Positions 18,161 through 27,431 of a stretch of DNA of 64,000 nucleotides are shown here, one piece after another. A program made the position numbers and the translations under genes. Source of the stretch: an uncultured Porphyromonadaceae bacterium (GTDB lineage: Bacteria; Bacteroidota; Bacteroidia; Bacteroidales; Muribaculaceae); contig CABUVO010000004.1 in the NCBI GenBank assembly GCA_902495075.1, forward strand, positions 62,001 through 126,000, in the 5' to 3' direction. The first letter of the stretch is position 1. Every line of letters starts with the position of its first letter. The notes beneath the pieces were generated by a model, which saw only the letters and a program-made list of their open reading frames with translations, made no database searches and was not told the origin of the DNA.

Positions 18161-19540
18161 TTACATTACAATCTTTGCTCCGCCACGCGTACCGGCAGCC
18201 TCACACTGATATCTCTTTACGGGAGTCTTGATCTTCACTACCACACATGAATGCGGCTGAAGTGATACCCTATACATATCTTCCTGTTCTCCAAGATCGG
18301 AACCGCGCCATAGATCACGCACCATAGCCTTGGTGCCTTTGGCAAATCCGAGATCTTTGTTGAAATTCAAGGTCATAGTCTGCTCAGTCTCCTCGCGGTT
18401 GAACAGACCTGCCACCCAGTCGCCGTCGGGAAGCTGACCAACCCAGATTGAGCTGCGCGATTGCCCGCAGTTGGTGGAAAGGGGACGGGCTGCAAATCCT
18501 GCTTTATTGAGAGCAAGTATCTCCTCGTTCTGATAGAACCGGGCTGCCTCGCCTATCGTGTCGTACTGATCGGCAATGGCTATGGGAGATCCGGTGATTG
18601 CCATCAGCGATACCCAGAACTGGCGTTCGTTATCACTCTCGGCGGTGTTGAGACGGATAAAGTCTCCATCCATAATCATGCCGCCACGACCAGCCACGTC
18701 GCTGAATCCAATAAAGCCATCGAAAGCATTTCCCCAGTTAGCCCAACCTTCCTGATATACACCGCGTCTTCTGCCGCTCACAAAGTCGAAACCACCGCCA
18801 AATACATCTTCAGAAATACGCATGATGTCACAATATTTTACTTCTTCCGATGCGTGATCATAGCAGTTAGGCATAACCAGACTGAACTTGATCTTCTCTC
18901 CGCAAGCCTCGGAAATCCAACGGAGCATCTTGATATAGGATTCTCTGCCGTAGGCATTCTCATAATAATTTACAAAATCCACACGAAGGAAATCGAAACC
19001 AAGGTCAATAAAATGCTGCACATATCCCTTCACCCATTCCTCGGCTCCCTCTTTGTTGGCATCCACCCAGTAGATGAAATCGTTGAATTTCGTTGAGCCC
19101 GCAATATCCTGCGTATTCTTCTGCGTTCCTTTCACCGGAAGATTGCGCTCATATGCCGCGCGTGTCATCCAGAAAGGATTGTAATATATGCCGCTCTTCA
19201 AACCTTTGGAGCGATTATAGTTTATCCAGTATGCCCAATCGTTCTGCCAATCGGAGCAATATTTGGTGATGTAGCCATAGCGGTTCACTGTCTGACCTTG
19301 TTCAATCCAGCCATCAGTGCATATCATGTCAAAACCATATGGAAGAAAATTCTCTGCCACCCAGTCGACATTCATCTTATAGCGCGCCTCGGAAAGAGCA
19401 CGGTCTGTAACGAAACATTCTTCATATGCCATCCAATACATCGGACCGGCGCCATGACGGGTATATTTCGTGTCGCGGGCAGGGAGCGCTAATGATGTAG
19501 CAGCCAGCAATCCCGCTGTCAAAAGAATATTAAGTTTCAT
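18161..19540 (-). CDS. GH27-like glycosidase with vestigial CBM start
   Basis: 459 residues with a signal peptide (to about residue 22, ALPARD). GH27/clan GH-D motifs: GPMYWMAYEECF, DMICTDGWIEQG, nucleophile Asp in FLRVDFVNYYE (about residue 188), acid/base Asp in RISEDVFGGGFD (about 245), GDWVAGLFNREE and a C-terminal beta domain with HSCVVVKIK. The last 16 residues (YQCEAAGTRGGAKIVM) extend beyond the normal end and resemble the first strand of a CBM35 module, suggesting loss of a fused module. It is a close paralogue of the gene at 19,577-21,049. Isomaltodextranase-like activity is one possibility, alpha-galactosidase another. Confidence 0.8.
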   Translation of the reverse strand: MKLNILLTAGLLAATSLALPARDTKYTRHGAGPMYWMAYEECFVTDRALSEARYKMNVDWVAENFLPYGFDMICTDGWIEQGQTVNRYGYITKYCSDWQNDWAYWINYNRSKGLKSGIYYNPFWMTRAAYERNLPVKGTQKNTQDIAGSTKFNDFIYWVDANKEGAEEWVKGYVQHFIDLGFDFLRVDFVNYYENAYGRESYIKMLRWISEACGEKIKFSLVMPNCYDHASEEVKYCDIMRISEDVFGGGFDFVSGRRRGVYQEGWANWGNAFDGFIGFSDVAGRGGMIMDGDFIRLNTAESDNERQFWVSLMAITGSPIAIADQYDTIGEAARFYQNEEILALNKAGFAARPLSTNCGQSRSSIWVGQLPDGDWVAGLFNREETEQTMTLNFNKDLGFAKGTKAMVRDLWRGSDLGEQEDMYRVSLQPHSCVVVKIKTPVKRYQCEAAGTRGGAKIVM

Positions 19541-19576
19541 ATCTCGGTATAGTTTTTCTTATTGTTGTTTTGTTGA

Positions 19577-21049
19577 TTACTTTACAATCTTGTGTGTCCG
19601 GCAACCTTGCCTCACAATGTAGACACCGGCAGGGAGTTCATCTTCCGAATCAACATCCATTCTAACTCCATTCATATCAAAAAACTCCTTTACAGAGGTT
19701 TCGGATATAGGAATCTCCTTGATTGCCGAACCGGCAGACTTCTCTGAGAAACGGAACACTTTGCATCCATGAGACGCAAGCCTGACCTTGAGCTCATCAC
19801 CTTCAACCTGCGCCTCAACACCGCTCCAAAGATCGGTGTAATACGGTTTTGCCGTGATTCCGGTCTCGGCGAGACTTATCGTGCGCACCATTGCATTCTC
19901 CTCGCGGTTGAAAAGAGCCAACACTTTGTCGCCATTGCCACAGACTCCAACCCAATGTGAAGACTTCACATCATTCAGATCGCGGCTCAGAGGAGAAGCG
20001 TGGAAACCCTCTTTCGTCAATGACAGCAGCCGTTCATTCTGGTAAAACCGGAGATTCTCGGCTACGGTGTCATACTGATCGGCTACGGCAATCGGTGAGC
20101 CTGCCATCACCAGCAAGGTGATCCAGAATTCTTTTTCCCGGTCGGTGGCAACCGTGTTGAGACGCACGAAATCACCATCCATCATTATTTCTGAACGATT
20201 GATATCGCTGAAATCCACAAAACCGTCGAAAAGATTCCCCCAGTTTGCCCAACCGTTCTGCCACTGACCACGTCGACGTTGGCTCACAAAATCGAACCCT
20301 CCGCCAAACACATCCTCAGAGATACGGAACATGTCACCATATTCCCTCTCGCTACGGGCATGATCATAGCTGTTGGGCATCACTAACGACACCATAATCT
20401 CGTCGCCCGCCTCTTCCATGATCCATTTAAGAGCGCGACGATAACGGGTGGTGCCATAGTCATTCTCATACCAGTTGAGGAAATCCACACGCAGAAAATC
20501 AAAGCCAAGATCGATAAAATGGCGCACATACCCTTTTATCCATTGCTCTGAACCCGGGCGGTCAGTATCGACCCAGTATATGGCGTCGTTGAAGTTTTTA
20601 TCTCCTTTCAGCTGACGGGCGGTGTAAGATGTGCCTTTAACTTTGGCATCGGCATCGTATGCAGCTCGGGTTATCCACAACGGGTTGTAATAGACTCCAC
20701 TACGCAATCCTTTGCGTTTAGCCAGCGACACATAGAAACTGAATCCCTGTCCCCACCCGGAGTTATATTTGGTGATGTAACCGTTGCCGTCAATGGTCTG
20801 AGCGCCCTCTATCCAACCATCGGTGCATACCATGTCGAAGCCATAGGGAAGAAGATTCTCCGCAACCCAGTTGATGTTTTCACGCCAGCGCGACTCATCT
20901 ATTGCACGGTCTTCTACAAAACACTGTTCGTATGCCATCCAATAGAGAGGAGCGACACCTCTGCGCGTGTAGCGGCTATCGCGCCCCTGCATCGTCAAGG
21001 ACGATGCAAGAGCCAGAACTACCGTCATCAACAAAACACTCCGTTTCAT
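19577..21049 (-). CDS. GH27-like glycosidase with T9SS-like tail
   Basis: 490 residues from the ATG at 21,049, whose A is the last base of the upstream stop (TGATG); an in-frame GTG three bases earlier is less likely. A signal peptide ends near SLTMQG. Same family motifs as the downstream paralogue: APLYWMAYEQCF, DMVCTDGWIEGA, FLRVDFLNWYEN (nucleophile Asp), FRISEDVFGGGFD (acid/base Asp). The C-terminus (EFFDMNGVRMD...LPAGVYIVRQG...HKIVK) resembles a type IX secretion sorting domain, so it should be placed on the cell surface. It is translationally coupled to the SusF-like gene upstream, tying enzyme and binding protein together. Confidence 0.82.
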   Translation of the reverse strand: MKRSVLLMTVVLALASSLTMQGRDSRYTRRGVAPLYWMAYEQCFVEDRAIDESRWRENINWVAENLLPYGFDMVCTDGWIEGAQTIDGNGYITKYNSGWGQGFSFYVSLAKRKGLRSGVYYNPLWITRAAYDADAKVKGTSYTARQLKGDKNFNDAIYWVDTDRPGSEQWIKGYVRHFIDLGFDFLRVDFLNWYENDYGTTRYRRALKWIMEEAGDEIMVSLVMPNSYDHARSEREYGDMFRISEDVFGGGFDFVSQRRRGQWQNGWANWGNLFDGFVDFSDINRSEIMMDGDFVRLNTVATDREKEFWITLLVMAGSPIAVADQYDTVAENLRFYQNERLLSLTKEGFHASPLSRDLNDVKSSHWVGVCGNGDKVLALFNREENAMVRTISLAETGITAKPYYTDLWSGVEAQVEGDELKVRLASHGCKVFRFSEKSAGSAIKEIPISETSVKEFFDMNGVRMDVDSEDELPAGVYIVRQGCRTHKIVK

Positions 21050-22422
21050 CACTTGATTATCACTTTCTTTGCTGTTCCTGCCTTACGCACAATATAGACA
21101 CCTGCTGCAATTCCTTCGCGACTGACTTTTCTACCGTTGAGATCAAATATCTCCTCAGCAGCATCAGTCTCGGCAGCCTCTATTTCGGCAACGCCTACAG
21201 ATGTATCTTTAGATATGGCAAATGTCATGTTAGGCACATCCATCGTTATTGTATATGTCCCTTTATCATTAGGTTTAAGTCCGAAGAATGCATCAACACC
21301 ACTTCGTCCTTCGGTCCATGTAGTCATTTTCACGGGATATGTTCCCGGCTCTACCGCCTGGATGTATCCGTCAGCCTCGGCTCCTGTCGGCACGAGATAA
21401 TATACCTTGTTCCAATCGCCCGTGGGAGTGACAAACTTAAACTGTTTGTTGGCATGGTTTGTATCGCCGTCATCTGTGGAATAATCAAGCTCTCCCGTCC
21501 ATGAGAATTTACCGTTGCCAAGCGATGTCATTGGATAAGGGTGATGGGAATCGAAACTTTCTGCCCCAAGACCAAGCATATAAAGCTCAGTGATGTTATC
21601 CTTGTCGAAAGCATAACTTTTAAGAAGCTCAAGAGTTATAGTTTTGTCATTAGTATTTACCGAAACCTTATACTGACCTGATTGTCCTTCTTTGATTCCC
21701 CAGAACCAGTCTTTCAGACCTCCGTTATCTTCACGAGATTCCTGATAAGGATATGTACCAGGTTCTACTACAAGAACATTCCCATTAAGATTCACTTCTG
21801 TGGGCACGAAATAAGTTACAGCATTCCAGGCTCCCTTTGTTGGAGCGAACTTAAGCTGCTTGTCCTCACCATAATAATATATATCACCTGTCCAAGTATA
21901 GACACCATCCGATCCGTATATTGCAATACCTTCTGAAGAATCTCCCCATCTGTCAGGAACCATGCCGAGCATATAGATTTCAGGTTTTAATTCACCCAGA
22001 TAGTTGACTGTCAATGTGCCGGCATCAGAATCCGGTTTTGAAGGATCCAGTGTAAGAGTCAATCTATAATATCCTGCCGTCTGGACTTTCCATTTGTTAT
22101 CATCACCACCATAGACAACTTTGAATTCTTGATTTGGATCTGTAGTGATTTCTTTGCCTTGTGTTTCAGCATAGATAGCCACAGGTCCCCAATCCTTCTG
22201 CCCCAAGAACTTTAAGGCTTGCTCGGAGCCTGTATTATACAGATTGCCTTCCCATGTAAACGTATTGTCATTCTCTTTAACCATCGGAACAGGAGAGTCT
22301 TGTTTCCAGTTCGAAGGTGTCGCATCGCCTACAAGATACATATTCTCGGGCATATCGTAAGCATTCGCAGAAGCAGAAGCCACTACTGCTATGCCAACAA
22401 GTATATTCTTGATTAATTTCAT
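21049..22422 (-). CDS. SusF-like carbohydrate-binding protein with T9SS-like tail (1)
   Basis: 457 residues. It has a signal peptide without a lipobox cysteine (ASASANAYDMPENMY), unlike classical SusE/SusF lipoproteins. Three repeats of the SusE/F type follow, each starting with a LY-(L/M)-(L/V)-G motif (about 28, 148, 280) and containing aromatic-rich binding loops (TWTGDIYYYGEDKQLKFAP; NKQFKFVTPTGDWNKVYYLVP). The C-terminus (EIFDLNGRKVSREGIAAGVYIVRK...VIIK) resembles a T9SS sorting domain. Surface binding of the glycan is inferred. The third repeat is nearly identical to that of the paralogue at 22,441-23,877. Confidence 0.78.
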   Translation of the reverse strand: MKLIKNILVGIAVVASASANAYDMPENMYLVGDATPSNWKQDSPVPMVKENDNTFTWEGNLYNTGSEQALKFLGQKDWGPVAIYAETQGKEITTDPNQEFKVVYGGDDNKWKVQTAGYYRLTLTLDPSKPDSDAGTLTVNYLGELKPEIYMLGMVPDRWGDSSEGIAIYGSDGVYTWTGDIYYYGEDKQLKFAPTKGAWNAVTYFVPTEVNLNGNVLVVEPGTYPYQESREDNGGLKDWFWGIKEGQSGQYKVSVNTNDKTITLELLKSYAFDKDNITELYMLGLGAESFDSHHPYPMTSLGNGKFSWTGELDYSTDDGDTNHANKQFKFVTPTGDWNKVYYLVPTGAEADGYIQAVEPGTYPVKMTTWTEGRSGVDAFFGLKPNDKGTYTITMDVPNMTFAISKDTSVGVAEIEAAETDAAEEIFDLNGRKVSREGIAAGVYIVRKAGTAKKVIIK

Positions 22423-22440
22423 TTTTCTGTGTTTATCGAG

Positions 22441-23877
22441 TTATTTCTTATAGATTTTCACACTCCCTTTTGCTGTTGCCACAATATACACGCCGTCAGC
22501 AAGCATAGAGACATTGGTTGTTCCGGTTGAAGTCGTCAGCACTTTGCGTCCTGCCACATCATAAACTGCAACCTTTCCTTCAACACCTGTCACGGTGAGC
22601 ATATCACCGGAAACAACTGCTGTGAAATCTGCGGTCTGGATCTCATCTATGCCGGTGGTTCCGGAAACGAGATCGAATGTAAGGTTAGGAACATCTACCG
22701 TAATCGTATAGGTTCCTTTTGCTCCTGACTTCATTCCGAAGAATGCATCAACACCGCTTCTACCTTCGGTCCATGTTGTCATTTTCACGGGATATGAACC
22801 CGGCTCGACCTCCTGGATGTATCCGTCAGCCTCGGCTCCCGTCGGAACGAGATAATATACCTTGTTCCAGTCGCCGGTGGGAGTAACAAACTTAAACTGC
22901 TTGTTGGCATGATTCTCATCGCCATCGGTTGTGGCATAATCCAATGTGCCTGTCCAAGTGAACTTACCGTTGCCCAATGATTTCATCGGAAGGGGATGGT
23001 TGGAATCAAAGCTTTCCGCTGCAAGTCCGAGCATATAAAGCTCTGTTATGTTGTCCTTATCAAAAGCGTAACTCTTGATGAGATTGAACGTCACGGTCTT
23101 TGCATCTGTGTCAACAACGATTTCATAATCGCCCGACTTACCTTCTTTCACCCCCCAGAACCAGTCTTTAAGTGCTCCCGGCTCTGTCTCCGCTGATTCC
23201 TGATAGGAATATGTTCCCGGCTCTACCTGAAGGACGTTACCGTTATGATTCACCTCTGTAGGCACTGCAAACGTTACTTTGTCCCAGGCTCCCTGCGAGA
23301 GAGCAAACTTCACGAGTTTGTCTTCATCATAGTAATTAAGGGCACCGCTCCAAACATATTTTCCATCCTTTTCATAGACCGGGGCAGCTGAATTTGAATC
23401 CCATCTATCGGGAGCTGCACCAAGGATATATATGCATTTAGGAAGCTCGCGTATAAACTGAGCGTCAAGTGTACCGAAATTAGTGTCCGTGGCATCAATC
23501 TTAAATGTGATCTTATAGACACCGGGATCTTCCACTACCCATTTCTGATCCGGCTGACCATTATGGGTAAGATAGCACTCACTGCCAGTGAGACCACTTT
23601 TTGTAACTTTCTCTCCGGCTTCAAGAGGCATATAGGTATTGCTGCTCCACATGTCTCCACCTACAACCCATGGCAATTTAAACTCTCCTTTAGTGAAATT
23701 GCCTGTGTAAGTGAATTCATAGGCATTCACTTTCTCCATCTTCTCAGGAGCATTGCAATTCCATCCGGCAGCAGTTGCATCACCTATCAGATAAAGGTTT
23801 TCAGGAAGTTCCTGCGCACTTGCTGTAGCAGCAGCCGTCATCAGCACAGAAGCTGCTATTATATTAATTTTTTTCAT
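22441..23877 (-). CDS. SusF-like carbohydrate-binding protein with T9SS-like tail (2)
   Basis: 478 residues with a signal peptide ending TASAQELPENLY and no lipobox. Three SusE/F-type repeats (NLYLIGDATAAGWN; CIYILGAAPDRWDSN; ELYMLGLAAESFDSN) precede a T9SS-like end (VAVYDVAGRKVLTT...LADGVYIVAT...KIYKK). It is a paralogue of the gene at 21,049-22,422. The second and third repeats share long identical stretches with it, while the first repeats differ more. An 18-base gap separates the two. Role inferred from position behind SusC/SusD/SusE: extracellular glycan capture. Confidence 0.78.
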   Translation of the reverse strand: MKKINIIAASVLMTAAATASAQELPENLYLIGDATAAGWNCNAPEKMEKVNAYEFTYTGNFTKGEFKLPWVVGGDMWSSNTYMPLEAGEKVTKSGLTGSECYLTHNGQPDQKWVVEDPGVYKITFKIDATDTNFGTLDAQFIRELPKCIYILGAAPDRWDSNSAAPVYEKDGKYVWSGALNYYDEDKLVKFALSQGAWDKVTFAVPTEVNHNGNVLQVEPGTYSYQESAETEPGALKDWFWGVKEGKSGDYEIVVDTDAKTVTFNLIKSYAFDKDNITELYMLGLAAESFDSNHPLPMKSLGNGKFTWTGTLDYATTDGDENHANKQFKFVTPTGDWNKVYYLVPTGAEADGYIQEVEPGSYPVKMTTWTEGRSGVDAFFGMKSGAKGTYTITVDVPNLTFDLVSGTTGIDEIQTADFTAVVSGDMLTVTGVEGKVAVYDVAGRKVLTTSTGTTNVSMLADGVYIVATAKGSVKIYKK

Positions 23878-23922
23878 TTTATTTCGAGTTATATTGGTTA
23901 TTTAAGTTTCGCACGCTTCTAC

Positions 23923-25632
23923 TTAAAGTTTAGTCACTTTAAGTTCCATCGTCTCAAGGTTTGCCTCGATATGGTACCTGCCATTGTTTTCAGCGGCAAT
24001 ACCCCATGATGCGCTCAGAGGCTGCCCTGCGCCCTTGATACGTTTCATCTTGTAGACACCGCCGTCTTCAACGAGCTCACGATATTGATCACTGTTACCC
24101 TTTTCCGGCACAAGGAAATAAACAGCATCCCAGTTTCCTTTGGAAGTGATGAAGTTAAACTGGCGGTTGTTCTCCTCCTCAGTGTAATAAAGTTCTCCTT
24201 CCCATGTGAAAGTATGTGTGTCACCTATTCGTGTCAGCTGCACACCGGGATTGTTGGAATCACATCCGGAGCGACCTGCCACGCCCTGCATATAGAGCTC
24301 AGTCTCAAGTTCAGGTTCCGGCTGCGGCTCGGCATCGCCAACGCGCGTGAACTTGAATGTCATCGCATCAACATTCACCTCTATGCGATACACGCCGTCT
24401 TTGCCTGATGAAATTCCCCAGAATGCATCAATACCTTTGGATCCGTTTTTCCATGTGCAGCTCTTCATCTTGTGAGTGCCTTCACCTATCACTGCAATGT
24501 AGCCATCGGATGCGGCTTTCTCAGGAATGTAATAATCCACGGCATCCCAGTTACCCGGACGGCTCACGAATTTGAATTGCTTGTTGGCATTCTGAGACGT
24601 GGCATTCTTGTCGGCGAAATAAATCGGACCTTCCCAGGAGAAAATGCCGGTTGTCTCATTGTAGTCCATTTCGCAAGGATTACCGGAGTCGAAGCTTCCT
24701 GCAGCATTACCGAGCATGTAGAGTTCCGGACCGCGCACTATCTCGCCGAGATATTCCGCTGCGATAGTAATCTCGTTCTTCCCTTTAGAGCAATCGATGG
24801 TGAGATGATATGTGCCTTCATCCTCGATACGCCACTTGGAGTCGGGATTCCCCGTAGGAACATATTCACATTCAGGAGCCGCCACACCATTCTTGTTGAT
24901 CTTGGTTTCATGAACAGTCGGCATAATGAATGGAGCTTCCCATTTGTCGCTTATCTGCATCGGGCATTTAAGTTCACCTGCATACAAAGGTCCGGTGTAT
25001 TCAAACACCTGCGGAGAAGTCATCTCCATAGGTACAGGTGACGAGATATTCCATCCTGCCGGTGTGCCGTCACCAACCATATAAAGCTCCTCGGGAGCAA
25101 ACGGCTGCTCTTTCTTCTCAACGAGCGTAACCGAGATTTCAAGAGTCTTGCCGTTGATTGAGACATCATAAACGCCATCCTCTCCTTCGCGAATACCCCA
25201 GAAATTGTCGCGAAGATTACCTGCGCGCTCCGAGCATACCGCACCACGGTTAGCGTTTTCGCCAACCTCCACATATGCGTAGGAAGTGCCGTCTACCACA
25301 CCTGATTCCGGAACGATATAATGTATCTTGTCCCAATCGCCCTGGGCATCGCAGAATTTGAACTGCTTGTTGTCTTTGTAGTAATACATCTCCACGCGCT
25401 TGGTGAAGACATTCGGATCATCCGTAGGATCCATTGCCACGGCTGTGTTCGAGACAAAGGGATCTCCGTCGACATAGTTCTGCACGCTATAACCCAAGAT
25501 ATACAGCTGCTCATAGGCTATATCCTTCTCGGGGATTTCTACGACACGGAGATCTTTCTCGGCATCGCAGCCTGCAGTCAGGGTGATTCCCCCTATTGCC
25601 AGTAATGACAAAACTTTATTTAATAATTTCAT
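23923..25632 (-). CDS. SusE-like outer-membrane lipoprotein with four repeats
   Basis: 569 residues. Lipobox at TLTAGC (about residue 22). Four SusE/F-type repeats start near 43 (LYILGYSVQNYV), 188 (LYMVGDGTPAGWN), 305 (LYMLGNAAGSFDS) and 450 (LYMQGVAGRSGCDS), most with an NKQFKF or NRQFNF strand and a DW/NWDxxxYxVPE motif. Such modules bind starch-like glucans in SusE/SusF of Bacteroides. Following SusD by 30 bases, it occupies the normal SusE position. Four modules is more than the usual two or three. Confidence 0.83.
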   Translation of the reverse strand: MKLLNKVLSLLAIGGITLTAGCDAEKDLRVVEIPEKDIAYEQLYILGYSVQNYVDGDPFVSNTAVAMDPTDDPNVFTKRVEMYYYKDNKQFKFCDAQGDWDKIHYIVPESGVVDGTSYAYVEVGENANRGAVCSERAGNLRDNFWGIREGEDGVYDVSINGKTLEISVTLVEKKEQPFAPEELYMVGDGTPAGWNISSPVPMEMTSPQVFEYTGPLYAGELKCPMQISDKWEAPFIMPTVHETKINKNGVAAPECEYVPTGNPDSKWRIEDEGTYHLTIDCSKGKNEITIAAEYLGEIVRGPELYMLGNAAGSFDSGNPCEMDYNETTGIFSWEGPIYFADKNATSQNANKQFKFVSRPGNWDAVDYYIPEKAASDGYIAVIGEGTHKMKSCTWKNGSKGIDAFWGISSGKDGVYRIEVNVDAMTFKFTRVGDAEPQPEPELETELYMQGVAGRSGCDSNNPGVQLTRIGDTHTFTWEGELYYTEEENNRQFNFITSKGNWDAVYFLVPEKGNSDQYRELVEDGGVYKMKRIKGAGQPLSASWGIAAENNGRYHIEANLETMELKVTKL

Positions 25633-25662
25633 GACTGTTTCCTATTAATTTTAAGAAGCTGT

Positions 25663-27381
25663 TTAATAACCGGGGTTCTGCACAAGATTGTGGTTGGTGT
25701 CGAGAGCCTTGCGCGGAATAGGATAGATCTTGGTGTGATCGTCACTGTCAGGCTGCTTGTCCCACCAAGCAGAGGTATTGAAACGTCCGAAACGGATAAG
25801 ATCGATTCGACGACGTCCCTCGGCGAGGAATTCGCGTCCCCATTCGTCGAGAAGCTCCTGCTCTGTAAGCGTAACCTTACCTTCCGGAGCATAAAGCACG
25901 TCTTTCCAGTCGCTTTCCGGATAATTACGTTTTCTCACGCTGTTAAGAAGCGTTCCGGCTTCATTCACGGATCCTTCGCGGAATTTGCATTCAGCAAGCG
26001 AATAGATCACCTCCGGAAGACGTATCTCACAATAGTCTGACTCCATGCAGCCCGTCTCCTCATCGCTATAGAGGGGATATTTCACGAAATGATAACCCGA
26101 CTGATGGTCGCCAGAACGAAGATTGCTGGTCTTGTTGGCTGGCCATTGGCTCGGACGCAGACCTTTGAACTGACCCACGGCATCACGAATATACAACTCA
26201 TAGCTGCCATCGGGAGAAGTCATTTTCCCTTTCTTGCCTTCTTTCACCACATCAAGCGAACCGAAGAGCATCATCCCTTCGCGTTTGTTGTTGCCGAGAT
26301 TCTTGTATAGTTTCAGACGCTCGTCGGAGGGATATTTACGGAATTTCTCAACCGTGTTTCCGAGAGTATAAGAATAGAGTTTGCCGCTCAGGTCATAGCT
26401 TGGAGTCAAGGCATACTTACAGTTGTGGTCACCACCGTCGCATTTCGAATCTCCGACGTAGTATTCCATCTGCTGGGGCACGCTCCACCAGTAGGTATCG
26501 CCTTTGTAATGCCAGAAAGTGTAGCTTTCCGAACCTGAAAAACCGAAGATAACCTCATCGGAGGTCTCGTTGTTCCAGTCAAATGCCTCGTCCCAACGGC
26601 TGGCAACCTTATAGTAGCCGTAATCACCGTTGATAAGGTTCTGGGCAATGCGGGCGGCATCGGTATAGTGAGGCTCCCCGATATACACCTCGGCATTGAG
26701 ATAGAGGCGAACGAGGAGTGCTGCCACACCTCCCTGATTCCATTGTCCCTGATTACCCTGATTTCCGCCGGCACCCTGTTTCTGGCTTATAAGATGCAGC
26801 GCATCGTTCAGCTCGCTCTCGATAAATGAGAAAAGCTGCACAGGGGTGATCTGTTTGCCATCGGAAGAATCGGGATCAATAGAAGTGTAGAAGGGCACAT
26901 TACGGAACATGTCGAGAAGACGCAGATAGAAGTATGCACGCATCACCCTACACTGCTGCTTCATTGATTCGAATTCTGCTCCGGTGAAGCCGAGAGCTTG
27001 CCCGTCAAGGCGGTTAAGGTCTTCAATCACATAGTTGCACTGCATGATACCCGTGAAGCAGCCATCCCATTCGGAATCGAGATAATCCGCTTCCGAATCC
27101 CATGTATGGTAATGAAACTTCTCCCATTTGCCTCCGTCATACCACCATGAATCGCGTGTCGGGGTTATGATCTGGTCGCCGGAAAGTTCGTTGAGCGGCA
27201 TACGGCTTTGTACCGACCAGTAGGCATGCTCGAACGGACGGTTCACAGCACGGATCACGTCCATCTTTGTATTATAATAGTTGTCGCTCATCACTTGGTC
27301 ATAGACCGTTTCGTCAAGATTGGTGCAGCCTGCAAGGAGCAGCGCGGCACCGGTGAGAGCCATATTCTTAATCAAATTCAT
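25663..27381 (-). CDS. SusD/RagB family surface lipoprotein
   Basis: 572 residues. Lipobox ALLLAGC (about residue 19). Characteristic SusD features: TNLDETVYDQVMSDNYYNT near the N-terminus, tetratricopeptide-like helices (MRAYFYLRLLDMFRNVPFYT), and the C-terminal RagB region (LPEVIYSLAECKFREGSVNEAGTLLNSVRKRN, WGREFLAEGRRRIDLIRFGRF, YPIPRKALDTNHNLVQNPGY). It forms the lid of the SusC transporter and binds glycan at the surface. SusC lies 50 bases upstream. Confidence 0.96.
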   Translation of the reverse strand: MNLIKNMALTGAALLLAGCTNLDETVYDQVMSDNYYNTKMDVIRAVNRPFEHAYWSVQSRMPLNELSGDQIITPTRDSWWYDGGKWEKFHYHTWDSEADYLDSEWDGCFTGIMQCNYVIEDLNRLDGQALGFTGAEFESMKQQCRVMRAYFYLRLLDMFRNVPFYTSIDPDSSDGKQITPVQLFSFIESELNDALHLISQKQGAGGNQGNQGQWNQGGVAALLVRLYLNAEVYIGEPHYTDAARIAQNLINGDYGYYKVASRWDEAFDWNNETSDEVIFGFSGSESYTFWHYKGDTYWWSVPQQMEYYVGDSKCDGGDHNCKYALTPSYDLSGKLYSYTLGNTVEKFRKYPSDERLKLYKNLGNNKREGMMLFGSLDVVKEGKKGKMTSPDGSYELYIRDAVGQFKGLRPSQWPANKTSNLRSGDHQSGYHFVKYPLYSDEETGCMESDYCEIRLPEVIYSLAECKFREGSVNEAGTLLNSVRKRNYPESDWKDVLYAPEGKVTLTEQELLDEWGREFLAEGRRRIDLIRFGRFNTSAWWDKQPDSDDHTKIYPIPRKALDTNHNLVQNPGY

Positions 27382-27431
27382 AAAATCTCTGTGTTAACCA
27401 TTAATTATTAACCATTTTATCCACTATCGCA

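Noticed and set aside
18161..18230. Frameshift or sequencing error explaining the CBM-like tail of the GH27 gene
   Set aside because: The next gene has its own ATG, ribosome-site spacing and a full lipoprotein signal, so a simple frameshift would not rejoin the two halves.
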